Source of the DNA: Pseudomonadota bacterium
GTDB lineage: Bacteria > Pseudomonadota > Alphaproteobacteria > Acetobacterales > Acetobacteraceae
Length of the DNA stretch: 26,342 nt
NCBI GenBank assembly: GCA_021828605.1
Contig: JAJZEG010000397.1
Location: 1-26,342 of the forward strand
Reading direction: 5' to 3'
The notes below the pieces were generated by a model. The model was given only the letters and a program-made list of their open reading frames with translations. It was not told the DNA's origin and searched no databases. Position 1 is the stretch's first letter; every line of letters begins with the position of its first letter. Made by a program: the position numbers and the translations under genes. Shown here in pieces: positions 15,162-23,451 of the stretch.

Positions 15162-15815
15162 TCAGCTTACCGTGATGGCGCCGCCGGAGAGCGTATCAAG
15201 TTTTTTACGCAAGGCGGCAATCAGTTTCGTGGCAGAACCCGGCGCGACCAACCCGCTGAAATCCGATCGCTGCACCGCAACTTTGCTAATGGTGCCTTCG
15301 AACAAAACATCGGTAATCCGCCATGTGCCATCAGTGGGTGTCAGCACATAGTCCAGCGCAATCGGCTGACCGCTTTTGGGCACTAAATGGGTGGTTACCA
15401 CCCGGCGCGGCCCGGAGACCTTAACCCGCTTGCTGACCGTGAAACGCTGACCATTATAGCCGTCGAAACTTTTGACATAGGTGGCAACCGTGTAGGCGGC
15501 AAACAGACGCTGTAAGGTCGCTTGCTGCGCCTTGGGCACTTGCGGCCAGAGCAGCCCGACCGAATTTGATAAAATCAAGTTCAGGTCATAGGTTTTGGTC
15601 ACAACCGGCATCAGCGTGTCATAGCGTTGCTTGAACGACGCGTGTTTGCTGCCTTGCTGCATTAACGCGATCAAGGCCGCATTGAGCCGTGTCACCGGCG
15701 CAATCACCGCCTGATCCCCCGCAACACCGCTCGCGGCCCACCCGGCAACCGGCGTCGTCAAGCCCACCAAACCCAAGCCGGCCACACTGGCGGTCAGTAT
15801 TGCGCGTCTATCCAT
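15162..15815 (-). CDS. hpnM: MlaC-like periplasmic protein HpnM
   Basis: The 217-residue protein begins MDRRAILTASVAGLGLVGLT and ends its leader at about VAGWA, a likely signal with a twin-Arg-like DRRAIL motif (Tat is possible, Sec not excluded). The mature part is the toluene-tolerance/MlaC fold (ABC-auxiliary), with YDTLMPVVTKTYDL and YDGYNGQRF-like strands and helices. MlaC proteins carry phospholipids across the periplasm. HpnM is named for this member in hopanoid clusters, and its hopanoid transport role is unproven. It lies 17 nt after dxs and 2 nt before hpnI. Confidence 0.85.
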   Translation of the reverse strand: MDRRAILTASVAGLGLVGLTTPVAGWAASGVAGDQAVIAPVTRLNAALIALMQQGSKHASFKQRYDTLMPVVTKTYDLNLILSNSVGLLWPQVPKAQQATLQRLFAAYTVATYVKSFDGYNGQRFTVSKRVKVSGPRRVVTTHLVPKSGQPIALDYVLTPTDGTWRITDVLFEGTISKVAVQRSDFSGLVAPGSATKLIAALRKKLDTLSGGAITVS

Positions 15816-15832
15816 GGCTGCATTCCACCAGG

Positions 15833-17776
15833 TTACTGCGCCGAAAACGCGACCGGGCTGGGGCGCTGTTGCGACGCATGGTTAACTTTCAGCGCCTCAA
15901 GCGCATGGGTTACAATATCATGCGCGGTCATCTTGACTTCAATAAGCTGCGCCGCTGGCGTGTCATGGTCGATAAACCGGTCCGGCAGCGTCATCGGGCG
16001 GAACTTCAACCCGCGATCAAACGCGCCGCTCCACGCCAAATGATGCGCCACCGCCGAGGCAAACCCGCCAATCGCGCCGTCTTCAATGGTGATCAGCACC
16101 TCATGATGCCGGGCTAATTGATCCAGCAGCGCGGTATCCAGCGGCTTCATGAAGCGCGCATCGGCAACCGTTGCCGAAAAGCCACGGGCGGCTAATTCGT
16201 CAGCGGCCTTCAAGCCATCATGCAGACGCGGCCCGAAACAGAGAATCGCGACATTATTACCCTCGCGTAAAACCCGGCCCTTGCCGAGCGTCCAGGGGGT
16301 GCCGCGCGCGGGGAGCGTCAAGCCGATGCCTTCGCCGCGCGGATAGCGGAATGCCGAGGGACGATCATTAATAATCGCAGCCGTGGCCACGCAATCGAAC
16401 AATTCGACCTCATCGGCCGGCGCCATGATCACCATGCCGGGCAGGCAGCCCAGATAGGCCAGATCATACACGCCCGCATGGGTCGCCCCATCGGCGCCGA
16501 CCATCCCGGCCCGGTCCATGGCAAAGCGCACCGGCAAATGCTGCAAGGCCACGTCATGCACCACCTGATCATAGCCGCGCTGCAAAAACGTCGAATAAAT
16601 CGCGCAAAATGGCGCCAGCCCTTCGGTCGCCATGCCTGCCGCAAAGGTCACCGCATGCTGCTCGGCAATACCGACATCGAAGGTTCGTTCGGGGAATTTT
16701 TTGGCAAACGCATCAAGCCCGGTGCCGCTCGGCATCGCGGCGGTCACCGCGACAATTTGCGGGTTGGCCTGCGCCTCGGCAATCAACGCCTGGGCGAAAA
16801 CCTTGGTATAGGAGGGTGGACCCGGCGGTGCCTTGGCTTGCTCGCCGGTAACCACATTAAATTTCGATACACCGTGATATTTATCCGCCGAGGCTTCGGC
16901 AGGCGCGTAGCCTTTGCCTTTTTGGGTGACCACATGCAGCAAAATCGGCTCATCGCCGTCGCCGTCGCGCAAATTGCGCAAGACTGGCAGTAAATGCTCC
17001 ATATTATGTCCGTCGATTGGCCCGACATAATAAAAGCCCAACTCCTCGAACAAGGTGCCGCCGGTCAAAATCCCGCGCGCATATTCCTCTGCCCGCCGCG
17101 CCGTCCGCTCGATTGGGCGCGGGAATCGCTTGGCCATTCGCACCGCGAAATCGCGCAACGATAAAAAGCTGCGCGAGGAAATCAGCCGCGACAAATAGGC
17201 GCTCATCGCCCCCACCGGCGGCGCGATCGACATGTCATTATCGTTGAGCACCACGATCAGCCGCGATTTGCTGGCCCCGGCATTATTCATCGCTTCATAG
17301 GCCATGCCGGCGCTCATCGCGCCATCGCCGATCACCGCGATCACATTGCGCTTGGGGTCCTCGCTTTTCAAATCCCGCGCCACGGCCATGCCTAACCCTG
17401 CGGAAATCGAGGTGGAGGAATGCGCCGCGCCGAACGGATCATACTCGCTCTCGCTGCGCCGGGTGAAGCCGGACAAGCCGCCCGGCTGGCGCAGGGTGCG
17501 AATCCGATCACGCCGTCCGGTCAGGATTTTATGCGGGTAGGCCTGATGCCCGACATCCCAGATCAACCGGTCGCGCGGGGTGTCGAACACCGCATGGATC
17601 GCCACCGTCAACTCCACCACGCCCAGCGATGCGCCGAGATGCCCGCCGGTCGTCGCCACCGTATCGATGGTTTCGGCGCGCAATTCATCGGCCAATTGCT
17701 TGAGCTGATCGGTGGAAAAATTCCGTAAATCAGCCGGTATTTTAACCCGATCGAGCAGCGGCGTGCGCGGGGTCAT
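15833..17776 (-). CDS. dxs: 1-deoxy-D-xylulose-5-phosphate synthase
   Basis: This is a 647-residue DXS, the usual length. The N-terminal thiamine-binding domain has GGHLGAS (44-50), DVGHQAY (74-80) and the GDG-x-N motif (150-167, GDGAMSAG to NNAG). The transketolase-like middle domain has [10 protein letters not shown] and the conserved [19 protein letters not shown] (about 413-432). A transketolase C-domain completes it. It condenses pyruvate with glyceraldehyde 3-phosphate, the first MEP step and a flux-controlling one. ATG at 17776 has GAGG 9 nt upstream. Its first four bases overlap the stop of a 21-codon ORF. First full gene of the hpn run. Confidence 0.95.
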   Translation of the reverse strand: MTPRTPLLDRVKIPADLRNFSTDQLKQLADELRAETIDTVATTGGHLGASLGVVELTVAIHAVFDTPRDRLIWDVGHQAYPHKILTGRRDRIRTLRQPGGLSGFTRRSESEYDPFGAAHSSTSISAGLGMAVARDLKSEDPKRNVIAVIGDGAMSAGMAYEAMNNAGASKSRLIVVLNDNDMSIAPPVGAMSAYLSRLISSRSFLSLRDFAVRMAKRFPRPIERTARRAEEYARGILTGGTLFEELGFYYVGPIDGHNMEHLLPVLRNLRDGDGDEPILLHVVTQKGKGYAPAEASADKYHGVSKFNVVTGEQAKAPPGPPSYTKVFAQALIAEAQANPQIVAVTAAMPSGTGLDAFAKKFPERTFDVGIAEQHAVTFAAGMATEGLAPFCAIYSTFLQRGYDQVVHDVALQHLPVRFAMDRAGMVGADGATHAGVYDLAYLGCLPGMVIMAPADEVELFDCVATAAIINDRPSAFRYPRGEGIGLTLPARGTPWTLGKGRVLREGNNVAILCFGPRLHDGLKAADELAARGFSATVADARFMKPLDTALLDQLARHHEVLITIEDGAIGGFASAVAHHLAWSGAFDRGLKFRPMTLPDRFIDHDTPAAQLIEVKMTAHDIVTHALEALKVNHASQQRPSPVAFSAQ

Positions 17777-17838
17777 TGCGGCATCCTCAGCGCACCGACT
17801 GCGTGGGCACCAGCGACCGATTTTTCATGGATCATCAT
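17773..17838 (-). CDS. Possible 21-residue leader ORF upstream of dxs
   Basis: [25 protein letters not shown] ORF (21 codons). GGAG (17849-17846) sits 7 nt before the ATG at 17838, better than most sites here. Its TGA (17775-17773) overlaps the dxs ATG (17776-17774) as ATGA. No run of one amino acid suggests classical attenuation. It may couple translation of dxs or simply be an accident of sequence. Longer versions of the frame run into ispH and are not believed. Confidence 0.35.
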   Translation of the reverse strand: MMIHEKSVAGAHAVGALRMPQ

Positions 17839-18140
17839 AACCAAACTCCGACTTGCTACGGTATGCCGACGGTTCCGACCGACAACCGCGTCCAGGCAAT
17901 ACAACTTTATCTTTCCCCTATATAAGACAGTTTCGCTGATGAAAACAGTCATGCCCCCACCATCGCGAGCCCGCGCCACCCTGCATTGCAGCGCCCGCGC
18001 GCAATTTCGCCCTTGCGGAGAGCCAGTCCCATGACTTATTGACCATATTGGTATATTACCCGTCAGGAATGCAAATTCCCGATGCGGGTGCGCGCACCGT
18101 GAATTCGTGACGATAGCAACGGCGAAAGGTCGATATAGCG
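17777..18140. promoter_or_regulatory. Divergent promoter region between dxs and ispH
   Basis: This 364-bp stretch lacks a proper gene. It must hold the promoters for both hpn runs. On the minus strand, AT-rich TATATA at about 17927-17932 (gcc-poor region) may be a -10 element. On the plus strand, AT-rich ttattgaccatattggtata (about 18036-18055) contains TTGACC and TATATT-like hexamers, but their spacing is only 7 nt, so they cannot form one promoter. Element assignments are weak. Confidence 0.4.
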
Positions 18141-19130
18141 ATGGATTATCCCACCATGCCGCCCCACCAGCCAACCGCCGGGGCCCAAACCCCGACGCGC
18201 GCCCTCAAAGTCGTGCTCGCCCAACCGCGCGGTTTTTGCGCAGGCGTTGAACGCGCCATCGACATTGTCGAGCGCGCCTTGGTCAAATTCGGCCCGCCGA
18301 TTTATGTGCGTCACGAAATCGTGCATAATCGGCATGTGGTCGAGGATTTGCGCTCGCGTGGTGCGGTGTTCGTTGATGAACTTTCCGAGGTGCCCGAGGG
18401 CGCGATCACCGTTTTCTCTGCCCATGGTGTGGCGCGCATCGTCCAGCGCGCCGCTGCCGACCGCGACCTGCCGGTGATCGATGCGACCTGCCCGCTGGTC
18501 GCCAAGGTCCATGCCGAAGGCCGTCGCTATGCCGGGCAGGGGCGGGAAATCGTGCTGATCGGCCATGCTGGCCATGCCGAGGTTGAAGGCACCATCGGCC
18601 AGATCGATGGCACGGTCTATCTGGTGCAAACCGTCGCCGATGTCGCGACCCTCAGCGTGCGCGATCCTGATAAATTGGCTTATATTACCCAGACCACCTT
18701 GTCGGTCGATGACACGCGCGGCATCATCACCGCCCTGCAAGCGCGCTTTCCCTCGATCAACGGGCCGGATGTGCGCGATATTTGCTATGCCACCCAAAAT
18801 CGCCAGGAAGCGGTGCGGCATTTGGCCGAGCAGGTCGATCTGATCCTCGTCGTTGGCAGCCGCAACTCGTCCAATTCCAACCGGCTGCGCGAAATTGGTG
18901 CCGATCTCGGCCTGCCCTCTTATCTGATCGATGACGCGGACCATCTGAAAGCTGAATGGTTCGAGGGCATCAACCGCGTCGGTGTCACTGCGGGCGCCTC
19001 GGCGCCGGAAGTGCTGGTGCGCGGCGTGCTCGATGGGCTGCGCCAGTTCGGCACGGTCGAAATCGAAACCTTGCCCGGCACGCCGGAGGATGTTCGCTTC
19101 AAGCTGCCGGCCGAAGTGGCCGACGTCTAA
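18141..19130 (+). CDS. ispH: 4-hydroxy-3-methylbut-2-enyl diphosphate reductase
   Basis: The 329-residue protein has the three cluster-binding cysteines of IspH: C33 (GFCAGV), C117 (DATCPLV) and C215 ([10 protein letters not shown]). The catalytic Glu sits in [11 protein letters not shown] (141-151), with the SNSNRL substrate motif (about 244-249). It makes isopentenyl and dimethylallyl diphosphate, the last MEP step. About 20 extra N-terminal residues (Pro/Thr-rich) precede the core start [14 protein letters not shown] lies about 12 nt upstream of the ATG. It is followed after 33 nt by hpnH on the same strand, and diverges from dxs, the first MEP enzyme. Confidence 0.95.
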   Translation: MDYPTMPPHQPTAGAQTPTRALKVVLAQPRGFCAGVERAIDIVERALVKFGPPIYVRHEIVHNRHVVEDLRSRGAVFVDELSEVPEGAITVFSAHGVARIVQRAAADRDLPVIDATCPLVAKVHAEGRRYAGQGREIVLIGHAGHAEVEGTIGQIDGTVYLVQTVADVATLSVRDPDKLAYITQTTLSVDDTRGIITALQARFPSINGPDVRDICYATQNRQEAVRHLAEQVDLILVVGSRNSSNSNRLREIGADLGLPSYLIDDADHLKAEWFEGINRVGVTAGASAPEVLVRGVLDGLRQFGTVEIETLPGTPEDVRFKLPAEVADV

Positions 19131-19163
19131 TCGATTATTTTTGATCTCATCAAGGAGTTACCC

Positions 19164-20318
19164 ATGGCGGTTCCGCTCAATCAGGCGATCAAGGTCGGCG
19201 CCTATGTGCTCAAGCAGCATCTGACCGGTCGCAAGCGTTACCCGCTGGTGTTGATGCTGGAGCCGTTGTTCCGCTGCAATCTGGCTTGTTCAGGCTGCGG
19301 CAAAATCGACTATCCGGCGCCGATTCTCAATCAGCGCCTGTCGGTTGCGGATTCGCTCACCGCTGTTGATGAATGCGGCGCGCCGGTCGTCGCCATCGCC
19401 GGCGGCGAGCCGTTGCTGCATAAGGAAATGCCGGAAATCGTCGAGAAAATCCTCGCGCGCGGCAAATTCATCTATCTCTGCACCAATGCGCTGCTGCTTG
19501 AGAAAAAAATCGATGATTACAAGCCGCATAAAAACTTCTGCTGGGATATTCATCTGGATGGCGATCAGGGGATGCATGATCACGCGGTCAGCCAGGAGGG
19601 CGTCTATGATCGGGCCGTCGCCGCGATCAAGCTCGCCAAGGAAAAGGGCTTCCGGGTCTCGATCAACTGCACCTTGTTCGATGGCACCGATCCGAGCCGC
19701 GTCGCCAACTTCCTCGATACGGTCAATGATATTGGCATTGATGGCGTGATGACCTCGCCCGGCTATGCCTATGAGCGCGCGCCGGATCAGGAGCATTTTC
19801 TCAACCGTCAACGCACCAAGGAATTGTTCCGCGCGATTTTCCGCGAAGGCAAGCAGCGCAAAGCCCGTGGCATTTCCTGGAAGTTCAACCAATCGCCTTT
19901 GTTCCTCGATTTCCTCGCGGGTAACCAGACCTATAAATGCACCCCCTGGGGCAATCCGACGCGCAACGTGTTTGGCTGGCAGCGCCCCTGCTATCTGCTC
20001 GGCGAAGGCTATGCCAGTAGCTATAAGGAATTGATGGAAACCACCGATTGGGACAAATACGGCGTCGGCAATTACGAAAAATGCGCCGACTGTATGGTCC
20101 ATTCGGGTTTCGAAGCGACCGCCGTGGTCGATTCGGTGAAACGCCCTTGGAAAATGGCCAAACTCGCGATCCAGGGGATTCGCACCGAAGGCCCGATGGC
20201 CGCCGATATTCCGCTCGATCATCAACGCCCGGCGGATTACGTGTTTTCCAGCCATGTCGATAAAAAGCTCGCCGAACTCCACAAAGCCAAGGCCGAACCG
20301 CTCGACGCGGCGGAGTAA
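19164..20318 (+). CDS. hpnH: Adenosyl-hopene synthase HpnH (radical SAM)
   Basis: This 384-residue radical SAM enzyme has CNLACSGC (C38, C42, C45). The core runs to about residue 260. The C-terminal DUF3463-like region has extra cysteines (YKCTPWGNP, RPCYLLGEG, YEKCADC). HpnH joins the 5'-deoxyadenosyl group to the hopene side chain, the first step to C35 hopanoids. AAGGAG (19152-19157) sits 6 nt before the ATG, a strong site. Its neighbour ispH supplies the precursor pathway. The minus-strand open frame on the same DNA is a shadow. Confidence 0.95.
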   Translation: MAVPLNQAIKVGAYVLKQHLTGRKRYPLVLMLEPLFRCNLACSGCGKIDYPAPILNQRLSVADSLTAVDECGAPVVAIAGGEPLLHKEMPEIVEKILARGKFIYLCTNALLLEKKIDDYKPHKNFCWDIHLDGDQGMHDHAVSQEGVYDRAVAAIKLAKEKGFRVSINCTLFDGTDPSRVANFLDTVNDIGIDGVMTSPGYAYERAPDQEHFLNRQRTKELFRAIFREGKQRKARGISWKFNQSPLFLDFLAGNQTYKCTPWGNPTRNVFGWQRPCYLLGEGYASSYKELMETTDWDKYGVGNYEKCADCMVHSGFEATAVVDSVKRPWKMAKLAIQGIRTEGPMAADIPLDHQRPADYVFSSHVDKKLAELHKAKAEPLDAAE

Positions 20319-20337
20319 GCGCGACCCCGTGCCGATC

Positions 20338-20357
20338 CGCCGATCAGCCGATCGGCG
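20338..20357. terminator. Perfect 8-bp hairpin between convergent genes
   Basis: cgccgatc (20338-20345) and gatcggcg (20350-20357) form an 8-bp perfect stem with an agcc loop. It lies 20 nt after the hpnH stop and overlaps the RND gene's stop codon. No T-run follows on either strand, so it is at best a partial bidirectional terminator or mRNA 3'-end structure. Confidence 0.35.
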
Positions 20358-23300
20358 CGGGATGATCGCTCGGCGCCACGCCGATTTTCCGCGCCCGCCT
20401 TTTACCAAAGCCGGTCAGCGCCAAATAAATCACCGGTGTGGTGTATAAGGTCAGCGCCTGACACACGATCAGCCCGCCAATGACCGCAACCCCCAGCGGG
20501 CGGCGCAGCTGATAGCCGGTGCCAAACGATAGAGCGAGCGGTAATGCGCCTAACATCGCGGCGATGGTGGTCATCATGATCGGTCGAAACCGCTCAGCAC
20601 AGGCGGCAATGATCGCCTCACGTGGGGTAAATCCCCGCACCCGCTCCGCCTCTAACGCGAAATCCACCAGCATAATGCCGTTCTTTTTGACAATGCCCAT
20701 GAGCAGGAAAATTCCGATAATCCCGATCACCGATAGCGGAATCCCGGTGATCAGCAACGCCAGCAACGCGCCGACGCCGGCAGAGGGCAGGGTGGATAAT
20801 ATCGTCAGCGGCTGGGTCAGGCTCTCATAGAGCACGCCCAACACAATATAAATCGCGACCAACGCCGCCAGAATCAGCATCGGCTCCTGCTGCAAGGATT
20901 TCAAAAAATACTTGGCATTGCCGCCAAACTTGATCCGCACCCCCGGCGGCAACGCCAGTCGCGCCACGGCCGATTTCACCTCGGTCACCGCCGCCCCCAG
21001 CGTTCCCCCGGGCTTGACGTTGAAACTAATCGTGCCCGCAGGCAGGCCACCGACATGCGTTACTGATAAAGGTGCCACGCTGCGCGTCACCTGCACCACC
21101 GCGCGTAGTGGCACTGGCCCGGCTTTGCCGGCGACGAAACTATGATCCAAATCCACCGGCGATTGATCAAGCCCAGCAGGCAATTTCAATATTACGGTAT
21201 ATTGGTTGGTATTCTGATAAATCCGCGAAATTTGCCGCTGCGCGTAGCCATTGGCCAAAGCGCCATCAATCGCCGCGACACTTACCCCCAGCCGCGCCGC
21301 CGCCCGCCGATCGATACTCAGCTCAATCTCGGTCTGCGCCTTATTCTGATCGCTGGTCACCGTGTTGATCCCCGGCAATTTGCGCAGCCGCTTGACAATG
21401 GTCGAGGTTACCGCTTGCAATATCCCGACCGAGGGCGAGAGCACCGAAAAACTATACTCGCCGCCATTATTTTGGCCACCGATAAATAAATCCTGCGCGA
21501 CCTGTAATTGCGTGTTAATTCCAGCAATTTTAGCAAGCTGGGGCCTGAGTGCCGCGATCACTGCGGTTCCCGAGGGCCGCTGCGAGCGCGGCTTTAATCC
21601 AATAAACATATGGCCGCGATTGGCGGTGGAAAATCCATTCGCCACCCCTACCCGCGAGCTGATTGAGGAGATCGCCGGATCAGCCAGAATCACCTTCACC
21701 ACCCGTGCTTGCAAGCGCTGCATGCGTGCAAACGACACATTCGGTGCTGCCACCGTCTGGCCGATCACCAGCCCGGTATCCTCCTCGGGCAATAATGATT
21801 TCGGCACTTTGATGTATAAAAAAATCGTCAGCGCAATGGTCAGGAAAAATCCCACTAACAATAAAGTGCGCTGCGCCAAGGCCCAGTCCAGACTGCGCAA
21901 ATACGCAGCCAATGTCCGCCGATAGGCTTGATCGATCCGCTGGGCGAACCGGCGATCATGGTCCAGTTTCGGCGTGCGCCCCATGAAATGCGCGCATACC
22001 ATCGGGGTGACGGTCAGCGACACCACGCCCGAAATCGCAATCGCGACCGACATGGTCATCGCAAACTCATAGAATAATCCGCCAATGATCCCGCCCATCA
22101 GCGTCATCGGCAAAAACACCACGATCAACGACACCGTGATCGAGAACACGGTAAAGCCAATTTGCCGCGAGCCGCGCAGCGCCGCCTCAATCCCGGTATA
22201 ACCCTGCTCATGCTGGGTCACGATATTTTCGATCATCACGATCGCATCATCGACCACAAAGCCCACACAAATGGTCAAGGCCAGGAGTGAAAAATTATCG
22301 AGCGAAAATCCAAGCGCCCACATCGCGGCTAACGTCCCCGACAGCGAGAGCGGCACCGTCACCCCCGCCGCAATCGTTGGTGTCAGGCGGCGCATGAACA
22401 AAGTCACCACCCCCAACACTAACAAAATCGTAATCAAAATCGTGTATTGAATATCATTAACGCTGGCGCGGATGGTCGTTGTGCGATCCGTCAGCACCCG
22501 CAAACGCATCCCCGGCGGAATGAACCGGCGCAATTCCGGCAATAGCCGCTTCACCCCATCAGCGGTCGCAATCACATTGGCCGAGGCGGTTTTGGTGACG
22601 GCCAGCACCAAGCCCGGTTTGCCATTCACCGTGCCCGATACTTGAGTATTAGAAACCCCATTGATCACCGATGCCACATCGCCCAGCGTCAATACCGCCT
22701 TGTTGTCAGCCTTGAGCACCAGCTTGCGATATTGCGAGGCCCGGCTGATCTGCCCATTAATCGAAATCACATGCGCCCGGTTCGGCCCTTCGATTACCCC
22801 CAATGGCGACAAATTATTCGCGAGCTTCACCGCATTATACACATCATTCGCGGTCAATCCCGCTGCCGCCAGAGCTTGCGGATGCAGCCGGATGCGCACG
22901 GCGGGCGATTCACCGCCGAACAAATCAACCTGCGCCACGCCTGGAACTTGCGAAAGCCGCTGCACCAGCACCGTATTCGCCACATCATAGGTTTGTGCCA
23001 ATGACGCCGTTTTGGAGGTGAGCGCCATGGTCAATACCGGCCGCGCCGCCGGATTGAATTCGCGGTAATAAGGTCGGCTCGGCATGTCCGAGGGCAGGTT
23101 CGGCAAGGCCGCATTGATCGCCGCCTGCACCGCATGCGCATCGGCATTGATTTTGGTATTGGTGCTGAATAGCAGCACCACCGAACTGCTGCCCACCGAA
23201 CTAACAGAATCAACCTCGTCAGCACCTGGAATAATGCCAAGCGTATGTTCGAGCGGTGCCGCCACCGTGCTCGCCATGGTTTGCGGATCAGCGCCCGGTT

Positions 23301-23451
23301 CGGAGGCAAACACCACAATCGCCGGCACCGCAATGCTCGGCAGCGGTGCGACGGGCAATAATCGATAGGCCAGCCCGCCCGACAGCAAAATCGCTAAAGC
23401 GAGCAGTCCGGTCGCAATCGGACGCCGGATGAAGGGCGCCGAAAAATTCAC
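20344..23451 (-). CDS. HAE-1 RND efflux pump, MdtC-like
   Basis: A full-length 1035-residue inner-membrane RND transporter. The N-terminus MNFSAPFIRRPIATGLLALA is the canonical HAE-1 start. The first porter domain is followed by a second membrane block where GFVVDDAIVMIENI (about 400) carries the proton-relay Asp pair. A duplicate block follows with KKNGIMLVDFAL near the end. Sequence flavour (DAHAVQAAINAALPNLPSDMPSRPYY) is that of MdtC/MdtB-type drug pumps, not of the hopanoid transporter HpnN. The substrate is unknown. ATG at 23451 overlaps the upstream pump's stop by 4 nt. The adaptor (membrane-fusion) gene is not in the window. Confidence 0.85.
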   Translation of the reverse strand: MNFSAPFIRRPIATGLLALAILLSGGLAYRLLPVAPLPSIAVPAIVVFASEPGADPQTMASTVAAPLEHTLGIIPGADEVDSVSSVGSSSVVLLFSTNTKINADAHAVQAAINAALPNLPSDMPSRPYYREFNPAARPVLTMALTSKTASLAQTYDVANTVLVQRLSQVPGVAQVDLFGGESPAVRIRLHPQALAAAGLTANDVYNAVKLANNLSPLGVIEGPNRAHVISINGQISRASQYRKLVLKADNKAVLTLGDVASVINGVSNTQVSGTVNGKPGLVLAVTKTASANVIATADGVKRLLPELRRFIPPGMRLRVLTDRTTTIRASVNDIQYTILITILLVLGVVTLFMRRLTPTIAAGVTVPLSLSGTLAAMWALGFSLDNFSLLALTICVGFVVDDAIVMIENIVTQHEQGYTGIEAALRGSRQIGFTVFSITVSLIVVFLPMTLMGGIIGGLFYEFAMTMSVAIAISGVVSLTVTPMVCAHFMGRTPKLDHDRRFAQRIDQAYRRTLAAYLRSLDWALAQRTLLLVGFFLTIALTIFLYIKVPKSLLPEEDTGLVIGQTVAAPNVSFARMQRLQARVVKVILADPAISSISSRVGVANGFSTANRGHMFIGLKPRSQRPSGTAVIAALRPQLAKIAGINTQLQVAQDLFIGGQNNGGEYSFSVLSPSVGILQAVTSTIVKRLRKLPGINTVTSDQNKAQTEIELSIDRRAAARLGVSVAAIDGALANGYAQRQISRIYQNTNQYTVILKLPAGLDQSPVDLDHSFVAGKAGPVPLRAVVQVTRSVAPLSVTHVGGLPAGTISFNVKPGGTLGAAVTEVKSAVARLALPPGVRIKFGGNAKYFLKSLQQEPMLILAALVAIYIVLGVLYESLTQPLTILSTLPSAGVGALLALLITGIPLSVIGIIGIFLLMGIVKKNGIMLVDFALEAERVRGFTPREAIIAACAERFRPIMMTTIAAMLGALPLALSFGTGYQLRRPLGVAVIGGLIVCQALTLYTTPVIYLALTGFGKRRARKIGVAPSDHPAPIG

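Noticed and set aside
17773..18174. 133-codon minus-strand ORF from ispH to dxs
   Set aside because: It starts inside ispH and crosses the promoter region with no domain or signal. Only the last 21 codons have a ribosome site, and these are reported separately.
19290..20408. 372-codon minus-strand ORF across hpnH
   Set aside because: The plus frame is an unmistakable radical SAM enzyme with CxxxCxxC and a strong ribosome site.
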